The notes: generated by a model from the sequence alone, not told the origin. A stretch of DNA of 64,000 nt from Pseudoflavitalea rhizosphaerae (GCF_003991355.1 NZ_RCSU01000007.1:124001-188000); one strand, 5' to 3'. Positions 8,339 through 17,858 are shown, counted from the stretch's first letter. Numbers and translations are program-made.

Positions 8339-10057
8339 ATGCGAATATTGGTGATCGTTTTTTTACTCTGTAGTGAAATGCTGACAGCGCAGGTTTTTAC
8401 TCCGGCGATTTATCCGAAAGGTTATTTCAGAAACCCTTTGGCAATACCTATTGATCTTAGTGGAAACTTCGGGGAACTCAGGCCCAATCACTATCACATG
8501 GGATTGGACCTTAAAACCCGGCAAAGAGTGAACCAGCCGGTACATGCCGCAGCGGACGGCTATGTTGCCCGGATCAAGATCGAGCCAGGCGGTTTCGGTC
8601 GCGCTCTTTACATTAATCACCCCAATGGTTACACGACCTTGTACGCCCACCTCAACGACTTCAACCCTCAATTGGAAGCATGGGTCAAAGAACAGCAATA
8701 CAAACAGCAATCATGGCATATTTTCCTGGAACCACCTCCCAACCTGTTTCATGTGAAGAAAGGCGACTTTATCGCGTACAGCGGCAATACCGGCGGGTCC
8801 CTGGCGCCGCACCTGCATTTCGAGGTCCGCAGAACGGCTGATGATGTCAATCTCAATCCCCTGCTGTTCGGACTTCCGCTTACAGACAATGTAGCTCCCC
8901 GCATACTTCGTATGGGGATCTACGACAGAACCAAAAGCATTTACGAGCAGTCTACCCGCATCTTCCCGGTCAAACTCACAGGTGGCTCCAGATATGTAGC
9001 CAGCCCGGAACTGATCACTGTTACCAGTCCAAGGATCGGCTTTGCCATCGGCGCGTTTGATACTCATACAGGGTCAAGCAACCTGAATGGAATCTTTGAA
9101 TCCATTTTGTATGTAGATGGGCAGCCGGTGGTTGGCTTTCAAATGGATAATATCAGCTACAACGATACCCGTTACCTCAATGCACATATCGATTACCGGA
9201 CCAGGGCCGGTGGCGGCCCCTGGCTACAACAACTCTTCGACCTTCCCGGCTATATCAACTCCATTTACAAGAACGTTCAATCGCAGGGAGGTGTGATAGA
9301 CCTGAGCGATGGTGAGATCCATAAGATCCGGATCGAAGTAAAAGATGCCTATCTCAATACCTCAACGCTGGAATGCCGCGTACGATACAAACCCGGTACA
9401 ACTTCGGCTGCAACCGCCAACTCCGCAAACAATCCGATGTTCTATCCGCTGATGCTGGATGGCTTCGAGCGGGACGACTGTGAGTTCTATATCGGTGAGC
9501 GCTGTCTTTATGATTCCGTTCATATCCGGTACAACAGGTTGGCTGCCTCAAACCCGCAAGCGGTTTCCGCACAACACTCGATCGGCGCCAGTTATATTCC
9601 GCTCCAGGAAGCCTTCCTGGTCAGGATTCAACCAACTAAGTCCCTGACACCGGGAGAACAGCAAAGAACAGTGATGCTCCGGACCTCCGGAAACAAGAAG
9701 GATGTTCAGAAAGTGGAATGGCAGAGCAACTGGGCTTCCGCCCGTTTCCGGGATTTTGGAACTTACCAGTTGGTGGTTGACGAAGAGCCTCCCACCATTG
9801 TTCCTGCCGGATTCACAGATGGCGCAGATCTCAGCAAAGCCTCCCGGATATCATTCTCTATAAAAGACAATAATAATAAGTTCAGGAACGTAAGACCCAC
9901 ACTGGACGGTAAATGGCTCCGCTTCACCAATGATAAGGGCCGCAATTTTATTTACCACTTCGATGAAAATTGTCCTCCCGGGAAACATGAACTAACCATC
10001 TATGCCGAAGACGAAGCAGGCAACGCCACTTCAAAAACTTTTACCTTCACACGGTAA
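8339..10057 (+). CDS. M23-family metallopeptidase (LytM-like)
   Basis: A 572-residue secreted protein with a signal peptide (residues 1-18, ending LTAQ). The LytM/M23 zinc endopeptidase domain lies near the N-terminus, at about residues 40-170. The ligands are visible as NHYHMGLD (H53, D57) and PHLHFEVR (H158, H160), with H104 in LYAHL as the probable catalytic base. All ligands are present, so an active peptidoglycan endopeptidase is likely. The remaining 400 residues look beta-rich and are of unknown function; they could bind the wall or act as a chaperone-like domain. It stands alone with its own promoter; an imperfect hairpin follows. Confidence 0.93.
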   Translation: MRILVIVFLLCSEMLTAQVFTPAIYPKGYFRNPLAIPIDLSGNFGELRPNHYHMGLDLKTRQRVNQPVHAAADGYVARIKIEPGGFGRALYINHPNGYTTLYAHLNDFNPQLEAWVKEQQYKQQSWHIFLEPPPNLFHVKKGDFIAYSGNTGGSLAPHLHFEVRRTADDVNLNPLLFGLPLTDNVAPRILRMGIYDRTKSIYEQSTRIFPVKLTGGSRYVASPELITVTSPRIGFAIGAFDTHTGSSNLNGIFESILYVDGQPVVGFQMDNISYNDTRYLNAHIDYRTRAGGGPWLQQLFDLPGYINSIYKNVQSQGGVIDLSDGEIHKIRIEVKDAYLNTSTLECRVRYKPGTTSAATANSANNPMFYPLMLDGFERDDCEFYIGERCLYDSVHIRYNRLAASNPQAVSAQHSIGASYIPLQEAFLVRIQPTKSLTPGEQQRTVMLRTSGNKKDVQKVEWQSNWASARFRDFGTYQLVVDEEPPTIVPAGFTDGADLSKASRISFSIKDNNNKFRNVRPTLDGKWLRFTNDKGRNFIYHFDENCPPGKHELTIYAEDEAGNATSKTFTFTR

Positions 10058-10073
10058 ATGAATCAGCGCCCAG

Positions 10074-10099
10074 CTGGCGGTTCTTAAGGAACCGGCCAG
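10074..10099 (+). terminator. Hairpin after the M23 gene
   Basis: CTGGCGGTTC (10074-10083) and GAACCGGCCAG (10089-10099) pair with a single bulged base around a TTAAG loop. There is no T-run, so termination here is uncertain. Confidence 0.4.
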
Positions 10100-10206
10100 C
10101 CAGGCAACTGAAACCCGGGATCAATTGCATGCTTTACTAATCGTTGTATAGGCTGTTTCCCGGAGAACAGCACAAACAGCTCTATAAATTCTGAAAAAGA
10201 ACGAAC

Positions 10207-10674
10207 ATGATCTTACAGGAAGGCGATAAAGCGCCGGCTTTCAAAGGAACTGACCAGAATGGAAATTCCGTATCTCTCAACGACTATAAAGGGAAAAAAC
10301 TGGTCCTCTATTTCTACCCCCAGGACGATACTCCTACCTGCACCGTACAGGCCTGCAACCTCCGCGATAATTTCGCATTACTGAAGAACGAAGGCTTCAC
10401 GATTTTAGGCGTAAGCCCGGATGAAATTGAGACACACAAAAAGTTTGAAGCCAAATACCAACTCCCTTTCACACTCCTGGCTGATCCCCAACATACCATT
10501 ATCGATAAATATGGAGTATGGGGAGAGAAACAACTCTATGGAAGAAAATATATGGGCCTGCACCGGACTACTTTTTTGATCGATGAAAGAGGAATCATTC
10601 GCAAAATATTCCTTCGCCCCAAAAACAAACAACACGCAGAAGAGATCGCGAAAGCCTGGAAAGAACTGGTTTAA
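10207..10674 (+). CDS. bcp: Thioredoxin-dependent thiol peroxidase, BCP/PrxQ type
   Basis: A 155-residue cytosolic peroxiredoxin that reduces hydroperoxides with thioredoxin. The active site FYPQDDTPTCTVQAC carries the peroxidatic C45, with the resolving cysteine C50 five residues later, the PrxQ arrangement. Family members usually read TPGCT; here the Gly is Thr, a mild change unlikely to abolish activity. Length and the C-terminal RTTFLIDERG segment are normal for the family. It is monocistronic, with a terminator at 10707-10737. Confidence 0.95.
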   Translation: MILQEGDKAPAFKGTDQNGNSVSLNDYKGKKLVLYFYPQDDTPTCTVQACNLRDNFALLKNEGFTILGVSPDEIETHKKFEAKYQLPFTLLADPQHTIIDKYGVWGEKQLYGRKYMGLHRTTFLIDERGIIRKIFLRPKNKQHAEEIAKAWKELV

Positions 10675-10706
10675 GAAACCTTTTGTTCAAAGGTTGGGTA
10701 AAAAGG

Positions 10707-10737
10707 ATCCCTGTTCTGGACAGAGCAGGGATTTTTT
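10707..10737 (+). terminator. Rho-independent terminator after bcp
   Basis: ATCCCTG (10707-10713) pairs with CAGGGAT (10726-10732), with further inner pairs, followed by TTTTTT. Confidence 0.85.
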
Positions 10738-10894
10738 CTGACATGATTATACCAATGCCAATTCAGAAAAACCAAACCAGGAATACATCGAAAAAAAACT
10801 GGAACCAAAACTTAATTTTTTATTGATCAGTGGCCATCAAGGCAACCTCATGATTTTGTTCTTCGTAAGAAACAGGAACCAACATTCGAAAAAA

Positions 10895-11266
10895 ATGAAC
10901 AAGCCTGTTTCAATCTTCGCAGGATTGATCCTGCTGATCTATTGTAGTTGCTCCAGCAAAAAAGAAGATCCGGTAGACCCCGGTGGCGGTGGCGGAGGAG
11001 GCGGCGTCAATTGTGAGGGCGTTGCTAAAACCTTCTCCGCAAATGTTCAACCTATCATCCAGGCCAGTTGCCAGCTCAGTGGTTGTCATGACGGTGCGAG
11101 CACCAATGGCCCCGGGCCGCTGACCACTTACAACCAGATCAAGAATGCATCCGTCCGCATTAGGGCGGCTGTGATCTCCCGCCAAATGCCCAAGGGAGGC
11201 AGCCTTACAGACGCTCAGATAAAAAGCATTGTGTGCTGGATCGATTCCGGCAGTCCCAATAATTAA
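10895..11266 (+). CDS. Cytochrome c-like lipoprotein with a CX4CH motif
   Basis: A 123-residue exported lipoprotein. The N-terminal signal ends in CSCSS, with C17 or C19 as lipid site, followed by a glycine linker of eight Gly. The domain resembles planctomycete-type cytochrome c (PSCyt1): FSANVQPIIQASC...GCHDG near the start and a C-terminal WIDSG segment, with M98 as possible axial ligand. The heme-binding motif is C59-x4-C64-H65 rather than CxxCH. The ATG at 10895 is chosen because an upstream in-frame start (10823) would bury the signal peptide. It is the first of four closely spaced genes encoding exported or membrane proteins. Confidence 0.8.
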   Translation: MNKPVSIFAGLILLIYCSCSSKKEDPVDPGGGGGGGGVNCEGVAKTFSANVQPIIQASCQLSGCHDGASTNGPGPLTTYNQIKNASVRIRAAVISRQMPKGGSLTDAQIKSIVCWIDSGSPNN

Positions 11267-11271
11267 CAGGA

Positions 11272-11724
11272 ATGACTACCCGAAAACGATTTTGGTTATT
11301 TCCCGGAATACTGCTTCTCCTGTTCGGTCTGTTCTTCTACGGATATTTTCAATACCAGCGCACCAACCAGGACCTTCAGCTGGCAACTCCTGATCAAACC
11401 TTAACCGCATTTACCCTGATCCATGAGTTTGCCGGCGATGATACCCTTGCTGATAAAAAATACAGGAAAAGGATCCTGGCGGTGCGTGGTATTGTTAAGT
11501 CTGTAGACACTACCAATAATGGTGTGTCGGTCATTTTAGGCGATTCCCTTCAAACTGCTTCGATCCGGTTCTCCATGGATGGAACATGGAACGAAATTTC
11601 GGATATACAAGAAGGTATGGTTGTATCCATTAAAGGCATTCTTAACGGGTACAGTAAAGACCAAACGGGTCTTTTGGGCGATGAGATCGTTTTCAACAGG
11701 GGCGTATTGATCAGAAAACCCTGA
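11272..11724 (+). CDS. Membrane-anchored OB-fold protein
   Basis: A 150-residue protein with an N-terminal transmembrane anchor (residues 8-27, GILLLLFGLFFYGYF). The periplasmic domain resembles the tRNA_anti-like OB fold: RILAVRGIVKSVD, then a strand-rich region, then GMVVSIKGILNGYS and GDEIVFNRGVL. Such domains are common in Bacteroidota exported proteins and have no settled function. It starts 5 bp after the cytochrome-like gene and is followed 24 bp later by a YceI gene, so the three are probably one transcript. Confidence 0.75.
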   Translation: MTTRKRFWLFPGILLLLFGLFFYGYFQYQRTNQDLQLATPDQTLTAFTLIHEFAGDDTLADKKYRKRILAVRGIVKSVDTTNNGVSVILGDSLQTASIRFSMDGTWNEISDIQEGMVVSIKGILNGYSKDQTGLLGDEIVFNRGVLIRKP

Positions 11725-11748
11725 CTGTTCCGTGAAAAAAGCTACACT

Positions 11749-12300
11749 ATGAAACAACGAATCTGTTTATTGTTACTCTATCTGGTGTTGATGGGCAGCG
11801 CTTTCCCACAGGGCAAGTTCTTTACCCGCACGGGCCAGATATCTTTTTCCTCCAAAGGCATACTTGAAACAATAAAAGCACAAAACAAAACAGTTACCTG
11901 CGTACTGGATGCTCAAACTGGGCAGATCCAGTTTTCTGTTTTGATGAGGGGCTTCGAGTTCAAAAAAGCCCTGATGCAGGAACACTTCAATGAGAACTAC
12001 GTGGAGAGTGACAAGTACCCGACTGCCGAATTCAAAGGACAGATCAGCAGTCCGCTCCCTGACCTGTCCAAAGACGGCAGCTATCCGGTGAATGTGAAAG
12101 GGAAAATGACCATTCACGGCATCACACAGGAACTGACTACAGATGGAACTCTCACAGTGCAGCAGGGAAACATAAAGGCGGATGCTGCTTTCAATATCCT
12201 GCTCTCCGATTACAAGATCAGGATACCGTCCATCGTAAAGAATAATCTCTCTAACACCGTGACTATTGCAGTGAACTGTTCTTTACAGCCACTGCAATAA
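11749..12300 (+). CDS. YceI-family periplasmic protein
   Basis: A 183-residue secreted protein with a signal peptide (to about residue 20, GSAFPQG). It shows the YceI lipocalin-like layout: GQISFSSKGILETIKAQN, MRGFEFKKALMQEHFNENYVES with YPTAEFKG, then VKGKMTIHGITQELT. YceI proteins bind isoprenoid or lipid-like molecules in a beta-barrel; they are not known to be enzymes. Placement between the OB-fold protein and a DUF5777 barrel, behind a cytochrome-like lipoprotein, suggests a shared periplasmic role in redox or lipid-cofactor handling. That is inference. Confidence 0.88.
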   Translation: MKQRICLLLLYLVLMGSAFPQGKFFTRTGQISFSSKGILETIKAQNKTVTCVLDAQTGQIQFSVLMRGFEFKKALMQEHFNENYVESDKYPTAEFKGQISSPLPDLSKDGSYPVNVKGKMTIHGITQELTTDGTLTVQQGNIKADAAFNILLSDYKIRIPSIVKNNLSNTVTIAVNCSLQPLQ

Positions 12301-12357
12301 GATCACGATGATTGCTAACTGATCTTTACCTCACACTTATAACCAAAACGAGCCATA

Positions 12358-13242
12358 ATGTCCGGAGCATACAGAACATTATTATTAACCATACTGGTCT
12401 CCTGCGGAGTTGCACAGGCACAGGAGCCAGACCTGCTCAAAGAACTTAAGAAAGAGGAACCGCCAGCCAGGTCTCATGTGACCAACGCTTTTAAATCATC
12501 GAGGGTGATCAACAACCACTCGATCGAGTTTATTGGGAAAGGCGTGCTGGACTTACGTTTCCTCCACCGTTTCGGAACGGTTAACAGCGGAATCAAAAAT
12601 CTTTTCGGTCTGGACCAGGCCAATACGCGCATAGGGTTCGATTACGGCCTGAGCAACCGCTTGATGGCGGGCTTCGGCAGAAGTAATGTTGGCAAGGAGC
12701 TGGACGCCTTCATCAAATACAGGCCCATATGGCAATCCAATGATCCGGGTGGTTCACCTGTTTCTGTTGTATGGGTGTCCGGCATCACCGTGAATACCGC
12801 TCCATGGGCATTCCCTGAACTGAATTATGATTTCGAAGACAGGCTTGCGTATTTCCATGAGATCATCATCGGAAGAAAATTCACAGAAAGTTTCTCGCTG
12901 CAACTGAACCCGATACTGGTGCATCGTAACCTGGCGCCGGCCAATGGACATAATAATACTTTCGCGCTCGGGATCGGATCCCGGCTAAAGCTTACCAGGA
13001 GAACCGCCCTCATGCTGGATTACCAACCAGTACTATCCGGCAGGCAGACAGGCTTCAAAGACATGCTGGCGGTCGGCTTCGATATCGAAACCGGCGGTCA
13101 CGTATTTCAATTACATTTCACTAATGCTACAGGGATGAATGAAAAGGCATTTATTACAGGAACTACAGACGATTTCTGGAAAGGGGATATACGGTTTGGC
13201 TTCAATATCTCGCGCGTATTCACCGTAGGAAAAAGGAAGTGA
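12358..13242 (+). CDS. DUF5777-type beta-barrel protein
   Basis: A 294-residue exported protein with a signal peptide (ending AQAQ, about residue 21). It has alternating beta-strand sequence with conserved-looking VINNHSIEFIGKGVLDLRF and QANTRIGFDYGLSNRLMAGFGRS near the start and a C-terminal FGFNISRVFTV. This matches the DUF5777 family of predicted outer-membrane barrels. It is the last gene of the four-gene cluster and meets the tail-anchored gene on the other strand with no gap (13242/13243). Its function is unknown; an outer-membrane location fits the exported neighbours. Confidence 0.75.
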   Translation: MSGAYRTLLLTILVSCGVAQAQEPDLLKELKKEEPPARSHVTNAFKSSRVINNHSIEFIGKGVLDLRFLHRFGTVNSGIKNLFGLDQANTRIGFDYGLSNRLMAGFGRSNVGKELDAFIKYRPIWQSNDPGGSPVSVVWVSGITVNTAPWAFPELNYDFEDRLAYFHEIIIGRKFTESFSLQLNPILVHRNLAPANGHNNTFALGIGSRLKLTRRTALMLDYQPVLSGRQTGFKDMLAVGFDIETGGHVFQLHFTNATGMNEKAFITGTTDDFWKGDIRFGFNISRVFTVGKRK

Positions 13243-13575
13243 TTATTTTTTCAGTAAAATCAGCAGGATGGCCACAATACCACCCATCAAAAAGGCAAAA
13301 TAAGTGAACATCCATTGCATGATGTCCGTACTATTCACCCCGGGAAACTTTTTTTCCCGCTCTGACATATAACCAATCCGCTGGTCCAGCACCTCCTCAA
13401 ATTCCTTCCTGTCCTTACGCTCTATTTCGGAATAGTGTTTCAATAAGAGCTCGCGCTCCTCAGCAAACATTATCTGAACACATTTACTCAAGATGGCGGC
13501 ATCGCTGTCCCCGAGCTTCAGTTTGTTCTTACAGAGGTCATGGATCCTGAGATCGATCATTGGGTTACTTTCCAT
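13243..13575 (-). CDS. Tail-anchored small protein, 110 aa
   Basis: A charged helical protein with a single C-terminal transmembrane segment (FLMGGIVAILLILL) and a final KK, i.e. a tail anchor. The ATG at 13575 is chosen. A longer reading frame to 13743 would run through the large hairpin at 13640-13693 and gives low-complexity Lys/Asn sequence. The region around EERELLLKHYSEIERKDRKEFEEVLDQR is probably coiled coil. No family was recognised. Confidence 0.6.
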   Translation of the reverse strand: MESNPMIDLRIHDLCKNKLKLGDSDAAILSKCVQIMFAEERELLLKHYSEIERKDRKEFEEVLDQRIGYMSEREKKFPGVNSTDIMQWMFTYFAFLMGGIVAILLILLKK

Positions 13576-13639
13576 ATTACATAGGTTTTCATTTAGTGTT
13601 CGTGAATCGTTGACATTGTAAAGATGATGTGCACCCGGG

Positions 13640-13693
13640 AAATAACAAGGGGAAAAAAAACGCGATTTTGCGTTTTTTTTCCCCTTGTTATTT
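13640..13693. terminator. Perfect 24-bp hairpin, bidirectional terminator
   Basis: The arm 13640-13663 is the exact reverse complement of 13670-13693, with a GATTTT loop. The core is AAAACGC/GCGTTTT with eight-base A and T runs, so either strand gives a GC-capped stem followed by U residues. It lies just downstream of birA on the minus strand and is its likely terminator. The length and perfection are unusual. Confidence 0.85.
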
Positions 13694-13714
13694 GAAATAA
13701 ATTTTGTATTGGGT

Positions 13715-14524
13715 TTAGTCGGGTATCCATTCCACCTCACCAACTCCGAAGAACCTGTCCATTACATCTTTTGTATGCAACTGACCTTGTTCGGTTACAC
13801 CACAGACGTTAGTTTCAAAAACACTGTTTTCTTTTTTCAATTTTACTTTCTCTCCAATCCTGTACATCGCTTCATGATAAGCGCGAAGAATATCACGGCC
13901 TTCCCCAGCCGATAATTTCTTCCACCATTTTTCCTGGTACTCGCACAGTGTAATGGCCAGTGCCTGCACATCAAAGTTCCTTCCGGTGATCTGCTTCAGG
14001 CTGACCGGGTTTTTAAAAGCGCCATCAAAGCGGGCCTGGTTGATATTTACGCCCATTCCTACGATGGCCCATTCCCAGCTGGCCTGCCCACCGGCGGTTT
14101 CCAGCCTGTTTTCAATGAGGATGCCGGCTGCCTTTCTGTCACGCCAATAAATATCATTAGGCCATTTGATCCTGGTTTCGTCACCCGCATAATTTTTAAA
14201 GAATTCATAACAACTCAGGGCCATGGCTGCCGAGAGTAAAAACTGCTGATAGAAAGGGAGTTCACCGGGTTTGATAATGGTGCTGAGAATGATATTGTCG
14301 CCGGGCGCCGTCAGCCATTGCCGGCCTCTCTGCCCTTTTCCGGCGGTTTGCTCCAGGGCAAAAAAGGCTGCTCCGTGCTTCGCTTTGCCCTCAATGGCCA
14401 GGGCCATGGCATAGTTGTTGGTGCTGTCAACTGAAGGCAATACGGTCAAAGGCCGGCCAATAGTGTGTAAGATAGCGGGATGTGACAAAAGATTACTATT
14501 TTTGACAACAACGAAAATAGGCAT
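13715..14524 (-). CDS. birA: Biotin--[acetyl-CoA-carboxylase] ligase
   Basis: A 269-residue enzyme that activates biotin with ATP and attaches it to the carboxylase carrier lysine. The catalytic signature GKGQRGRQW (62-70) corresponds to the GRGRRGR loop, and KWPNDIYW (120-127) with KAAGILIE (131-138) forms the biotin/ATP site. There is no N-terminal helix-turn-helix, so this is the ligase-only form without the repressor function of E. coli BirA. It is divergent from rsfS. Several N-terminal starts are possible; the first ATG at 14524 is kept. Confidence 0.93.
   Translation of the reverse strand: MPIFVVVKNSNLLSHPAILHTIGRPLTVLPSVDSTNNYAMALAIEGKAKHGAAFFALEQTAGKGQRGRQWLTAPGDNIILSTIIKPGELPFYQQFLLSAAMALSCYEFFKNYAGDETRIKWPNDIYWRDRKAAGILIENRLETAGGQASWEWAIVGMGVNINQARFDGAFKNPVSLKQITGRNFDVQALAITLCEYQEKWWKKLSAGEGRDILRAYHEAMYRIGEKVKLKKENSVFETNVCGVTEQGQLHTKDVMDRFFGVGEVEWIPD
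14497..14504 (+). promoter_or_regulatory. Possible -7 box for rsfS
   Basis: TATTTTTG matches TAnnTTTG on the plus strand, inside the 5' end of birA and about 110 bp before the rsfS start. Confidence 0.35.
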
Positions 14525-14614
14525 TCCAAGTGAACGTTTCGGTGCCTGCGCTGTTGTAGATATTAGCGGTAAAAATTGATCATCAAAAAGTACGAATTAT
14601 TGGAACAACTTTCA

Positions 14615-15004
14615 ATGTTAGCTACCCGTCGCAAAAGTAGCAGTGTAGCAAGGTTAACAAAGAGCTCAAAGATCATCAAAGCTATCATCCACGCCATTCA
14701 GGAGAAAAAAGGGGAAAACATCATTTCTCTCGATCTCCGAAAAATTCCCGAAGCAGTTGCTGATTTTTTCATTATTTGCGAAGCCGGCAGCACCACGCAG
14801 GTGAAAGCCATTGCAGACTATGTTGAGGTGCATGTGAAAGAGAAAACAGGTGAAACACCCTATCACCATGAAGGCCGCCAGGCATCTCAATGGGTGATCA
14901 CAGATTATGTGAATGTGGTGGTACACGTTATGCATTCAGAAACACGTAAGTTTTACAAACTGGAAGAAATGTGGAGTGACGCCGCAGCAGATGAACATTC
15001 CTGA
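14615..15004 (+). CDS. rsfS: Ribosome silencing factor RsfS
   Basis: A 129-residue protein that binds ribosomal protein L14 and blocks subunit joining when nutrients are short. The DUF143/Oligomerisation core is clear: IIKAIIHAIQEKKGENIISLDLR, VADFFIICEAGSTTQVKAIAD, HHEGRQASQWVITDYVNVVVHV and the final RKFYKLEEMW. The ATG at 14615 is preferred over an upstream TTG at 14576, because homology begins after it and the extension has no conserved sequence. ftsH follows 128 bp later on the same strand. Confidence 0.95.
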   Translation: MLATRRKSSSVARLTKSSKIIKAIIHAIQEKKGENIISLDLRKIPEAVADFFIICEAGSTTQVKAIADYVEVHVKEKTGETPYHHEGRQASQWVITDYVNVVVHVMHSETRKFYKLEEMWSDAAADEHS

Positions 15005-15132
15005 TGACTGCGTCTGGTAAGGATCCGGAACTGGTCGCTGGAACAAAAAAGGATATTTCCAGTGATCAGGTTGTTTTTTGAACTATTTTGTCTTATTATT
15101 ATTAATCAGAAAAACAAGAGACACAACATATT

Positions 15133-17226
15133 ATGTCAGACGAGTCAAGACAGAACGAAAGAAATTTCCCTCCGCGCATGCGCCCCAGGGATGATGGCAA
15201 CGGACAACGTAAAGGCCCGAGGTTCAATATCTATTGGGTCTGGGCTATCATCTTTGCCGTGCTTGTTGGCTTCCAGCTCTTCGGATCCCTTACCCCGGAC
15301 ACAAAAGGAATTAATGATCTTGAGTTTTACGCAATGCTCAAAAAAGGAGATGTAGACAAGATCACCACAGTCACAAATAAAAATCTTATCAGGGTTTACC
15401 TCAAAAAAGAAAGCATTAAGGACTACGAAAAGCAACTATCAAAGAACAGTCAGGCCAGCGTTGAAAAAGGACCGCAGTTCGAATTTAAAGTAGTTGACGC
15501 CAAAGACTTTGATAAGAAACTGAGCGACTGGTACGAAAAGAATCCCGATGTAGCCCCGGTTGTGAACAATCCCATCCAGGAAGGCGAATGGTTCGGATCA
15601 CTGATCCAGTTATTGCTCCCTCTCGTAGTGATCATCCTTATCTGGGTTATGCTCATGCGTAAAATGGGCGGTGGCGCAGGTGGTGGCAGTGGTCCCGGCG
15701 GTATCTTCAATATTGGAAAATCAAAAGCAACCCTCTTCGATAAAGGAACAAAAGTAAATATCACATTCGCAGATGTGGCAGGTCTCGATGAAGCCAAGGT
15801 GGAAGTGATGGAAATCGTTGATTTCCTGAAGAATCCTAAAAAGTATACTGCCCTGGGTGGAAAGATCCCCAAAGGTGCGCTCCTGGTAGGTCCTCCCGGT
15901 ACCGGTAAAACCCTGCTCGCAAAAGCAATGGCAGGTGAAGCACAGGTCCCCTTCTTCTCCATGAGTGGTTCTGACTTTGTGGAACTCTTTGTGGGTGTGG
16001 GCGCCAGCCGCGTTCGCGACCTCTTCAAACAAGCACGTGAAAAAGCTCCCTGTATCATATTCATCGATGAGATCGATGCTATTGGTCGTGCCCGTGGTAA
16101 GAACGCTATGATGAGCAACGACGAACGAGAAAGCACTCTTAACCAGTTATTGGTTGAAATGGATGGTTTCAGCGGTGAAAGCGGAATCATCGTTCTGGCA
16201 GCTACCAACCGCCCTGACGTACTGGATACAGCACTGCTGAGGCCAGGTCGTTTTGACCGTCAGATCTCCATCGACAAACCAGATCTCAAAGGCCGTGAGC
16301 ATATCTTCAAAGTGCACCTGAAGCCTATCAAAATCTCTGAAAAAGTTGATATCCATAAATTAGCCGAACAAACACCTGGCTTTGCCGGTGCAGATATCGC
16401 CAATATCTGTAATGAAGCAGCCCTCATCGCTGCCCGTAAGGGAAAACAGGCTGTTGAGATGGAAGACTTCCAGGATGCAGTGGACCGTGTGATCGGTGGC
16501 CTCGAAAAAAAGAACAAGATCATCTCCCCCGAAGAGAAAAAGATCATCGCTTACCACGAAGCCGGTCACGCTATCTGCGGCTGGTTCCTGGAACACGCCT
16601 ATCCATTACTGAAAGTAACCATTGTTCCTCGCGGTGTGGCGGCACTCGGTTACGCCCAGTACACTCCGAAAGAACAATACCTGTACAATACAGATCAACT
16701 GATGGACCAGATCTGCATGACCCTCGGCGGACGTGCCAGCGAAGAGATCTTCTTCGGCAAGATCTCTACAGGTGCGCAGAACGACCTCCAACAGGTTACA
16801 CGCATCGCTTACTCCATGATCACCGTATATGGTATGAACAATAAAGTAGGTAACGTAAGCTTTTACGATCCCGCTGCAGAAAACTCTTTCACCAAGCCAT
16901 ACTCTGAAGAGACTTCCAAACTGATTGATGAAGAGGTAAGAAAGCTCATCGATGACGGTTACCTTAAAACAAAGGAACTGTTGATTCAGAAAAAAGCAGA
17001 AGTGGCCAAGCTGGCCGAAGCCCTGCTCGAAAAAGAAGTACTGTTCCAGAGTGATGTGGAAGCGTTGATCGGTAAACGGCCGTTCGGGGAAAAGAAAGTA
17101 CTTGATGTGGATGGAAACCCTGAGCACCATTCAGAAAATGGAAGTATCAGCGAAGGTGTTCCGCCTTACGATCCCAATGTGACCAATCATCCCGTACAGA
17201 CCAACGAACAGGAAAAGCAATCATGA
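15133..17226 (+). CDS. ftsH: ATP-dependent zinc metalloprotease FtsH
   Basis: A 697-residue membrane AAA+ protease that degrades misfolded membrane proteins and regulatory substrates. Transmembrane helices lie at about 32-51 and 156-176, with a periplasmic domain between, followed by a Gly-rich linker. The AAA module has Walker A GPPGTGKT (253-260), Walker B IIFIDEID (308-315) and the SRH arginines in RPGRFDRQ. The protease zinc site HEAGH is at 475-479, with the third ligand in the GAQNDLQQ segment. The C-terminal tail of about 45 residues is variable. The stop overlaps the LUD gene by 4 bp (ATGA), so the two are translationally coupled. Confidence 0.97.
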   Translation: MSDESRQNERNFPPRMRPRDDGNGQRKGPRFNIYWVWAIIFAVLVGFQLFGSLTPDTKGINDLEFYAMLKKGDVDKITTVTNKNLIRVYLKKESIKDYEKQLSKNSQASVEKGPQFEFKVVDAKDFDKKLSDWYEKNPDVAPVVNNPIQEGEWFGSLIQLLLPLVVIILIWVMLMRKMGGGAGGGSGPGGIFNIGKSKATLFDKGTKVNITFADVAGLDEAKVEVMEIVDFLKNPKKYTALGGKIPKGALLVGPPGTGKTLLAKAMAGEAQVPFFSMSGSDFVELFVGVGASRVRDLFKQAREKAPCIIFIDEIDAIGRARGKNAMMSNDERESTLNQLLVEMDGFSGESGIIVLAATNRPDVLDTALLRPGRFDRQISIDKPDLKGREHIFKVHLKPIKISEKVDIHKLAEQTPGFAGADIANICNEAALIAARKGKQAVEMEDFQDAVDRVIGGLEKKNKIISPEEKKIIAYHEAGHAICGWFLEHAYPLLKVTIVPRGVAALGYAQYTPKEQYLYNTDQLMDQICMTLGGRASEEIFFGKISTGAQNDLQQVTRIAYSMITVYGMNNKVGNVSFYDPAAENSFTKPYSEETSKLIDEEVRKLIDDGYLKTKELLIQKKAEVAKLAEALLEKEVLFQSDVEALIGKRPFGEKKVLDVDGNPEHHSENGSISEGVPPYDPNVTNHPVQTNEQEKQS

Positions 17227-17858
17227 GCGTTTCACCATCTAAAGAGAATATTTTAAAGAAAATAAGGAAGGCGTTGACCCAATCAACGCCTCTTCCTTTT
17301 CCGCAAAGCGAAGGCAACAGCTCCGTGTACCAACCTTCCAGGCAGGAACTGGAAGTGGAGTTTGCAGAACAGCTCACCAAGCTAACGGGCAAGTTCATTT
17401 TCTGTCTCACCTGGCAGGAACTGGCCGCACAACTCAATGCAGTAGTGGCCCACAATAACTGGCAACATATTTACAATAAGGAAACAGAGCTTTCTAAAAC
17501 TCTTGCCAGCAACGGCTTTGCTCCAGCCGCTTATGATTCCGTGGCTACCTGCGATGCTGCCGTTACTTCCTGTGAAAGCCTCATTGCGCGTACAGGTAGC
17601 ATCGTGATGAGCGCAGCAGGTCCCAGCGGCCGCTCTGTGAGTGTATATGCGCCCGTTCATATCTGCATCGCACGCACCAGCCAACTGGTGTATGATGTGA
17701 AAGATGGGATCCAGCTGGTGAAAGAAAAGTATGGCGCCAATTTCCCTTCGCTCGTCACTTTTGCAACCGGGCCCAGCCGCACGGCTGATATCGAGAAAAC
17801 ACTCGTTGTAGGCGTGCACGGCCCGAAAGAAGTATATGTTTTCCTGGTGGACCAGTAG
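17223..17858 (+). CDS. LUD-domain protein (LutC/YkgG-like)
   Basis: A 211-residue soluble protein with the LUD fold, seen in [32 protein letters not shown] and the C-terminal [33 protein letters not shown] proteins include LutC of the lactate oxidation complex. Here there are no LutA or LutB partners, so lactate use cannot be assumed. It overlaps ftsH by 4 bp, which suggests a function tied to FtsH or envelope maintenance. From general knowledge, the ftsH-LUD order is frequent in Bacteroidota, but the role is not established. Confidence 0.85.
   Translation: MSVSPSKENILKKIRKALTQSTPLPFPQSEGNSSVYQPSRQELEVEFAEQLTKLTGKFIFCLTWQELAAQLNAVVAHNNWQHIYNKETELSKTLASNGFAPAAYDSVATCDAAVTSCESLIARTGSIVMSAAGPSGRSVSVYAPVHICIARTSQLVYDVKDGIQLVKEKYGANFPSLVTFATGPSRTADIEKTLVVGVHGPKEVYVFLVDQ

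Noticed and set aside
17223-17858. LUD protein considered as LutC of lactate oxidation
   Set aside because: No LutA or LutB gene is nearby, and the overlap with ftsH argues for another role.
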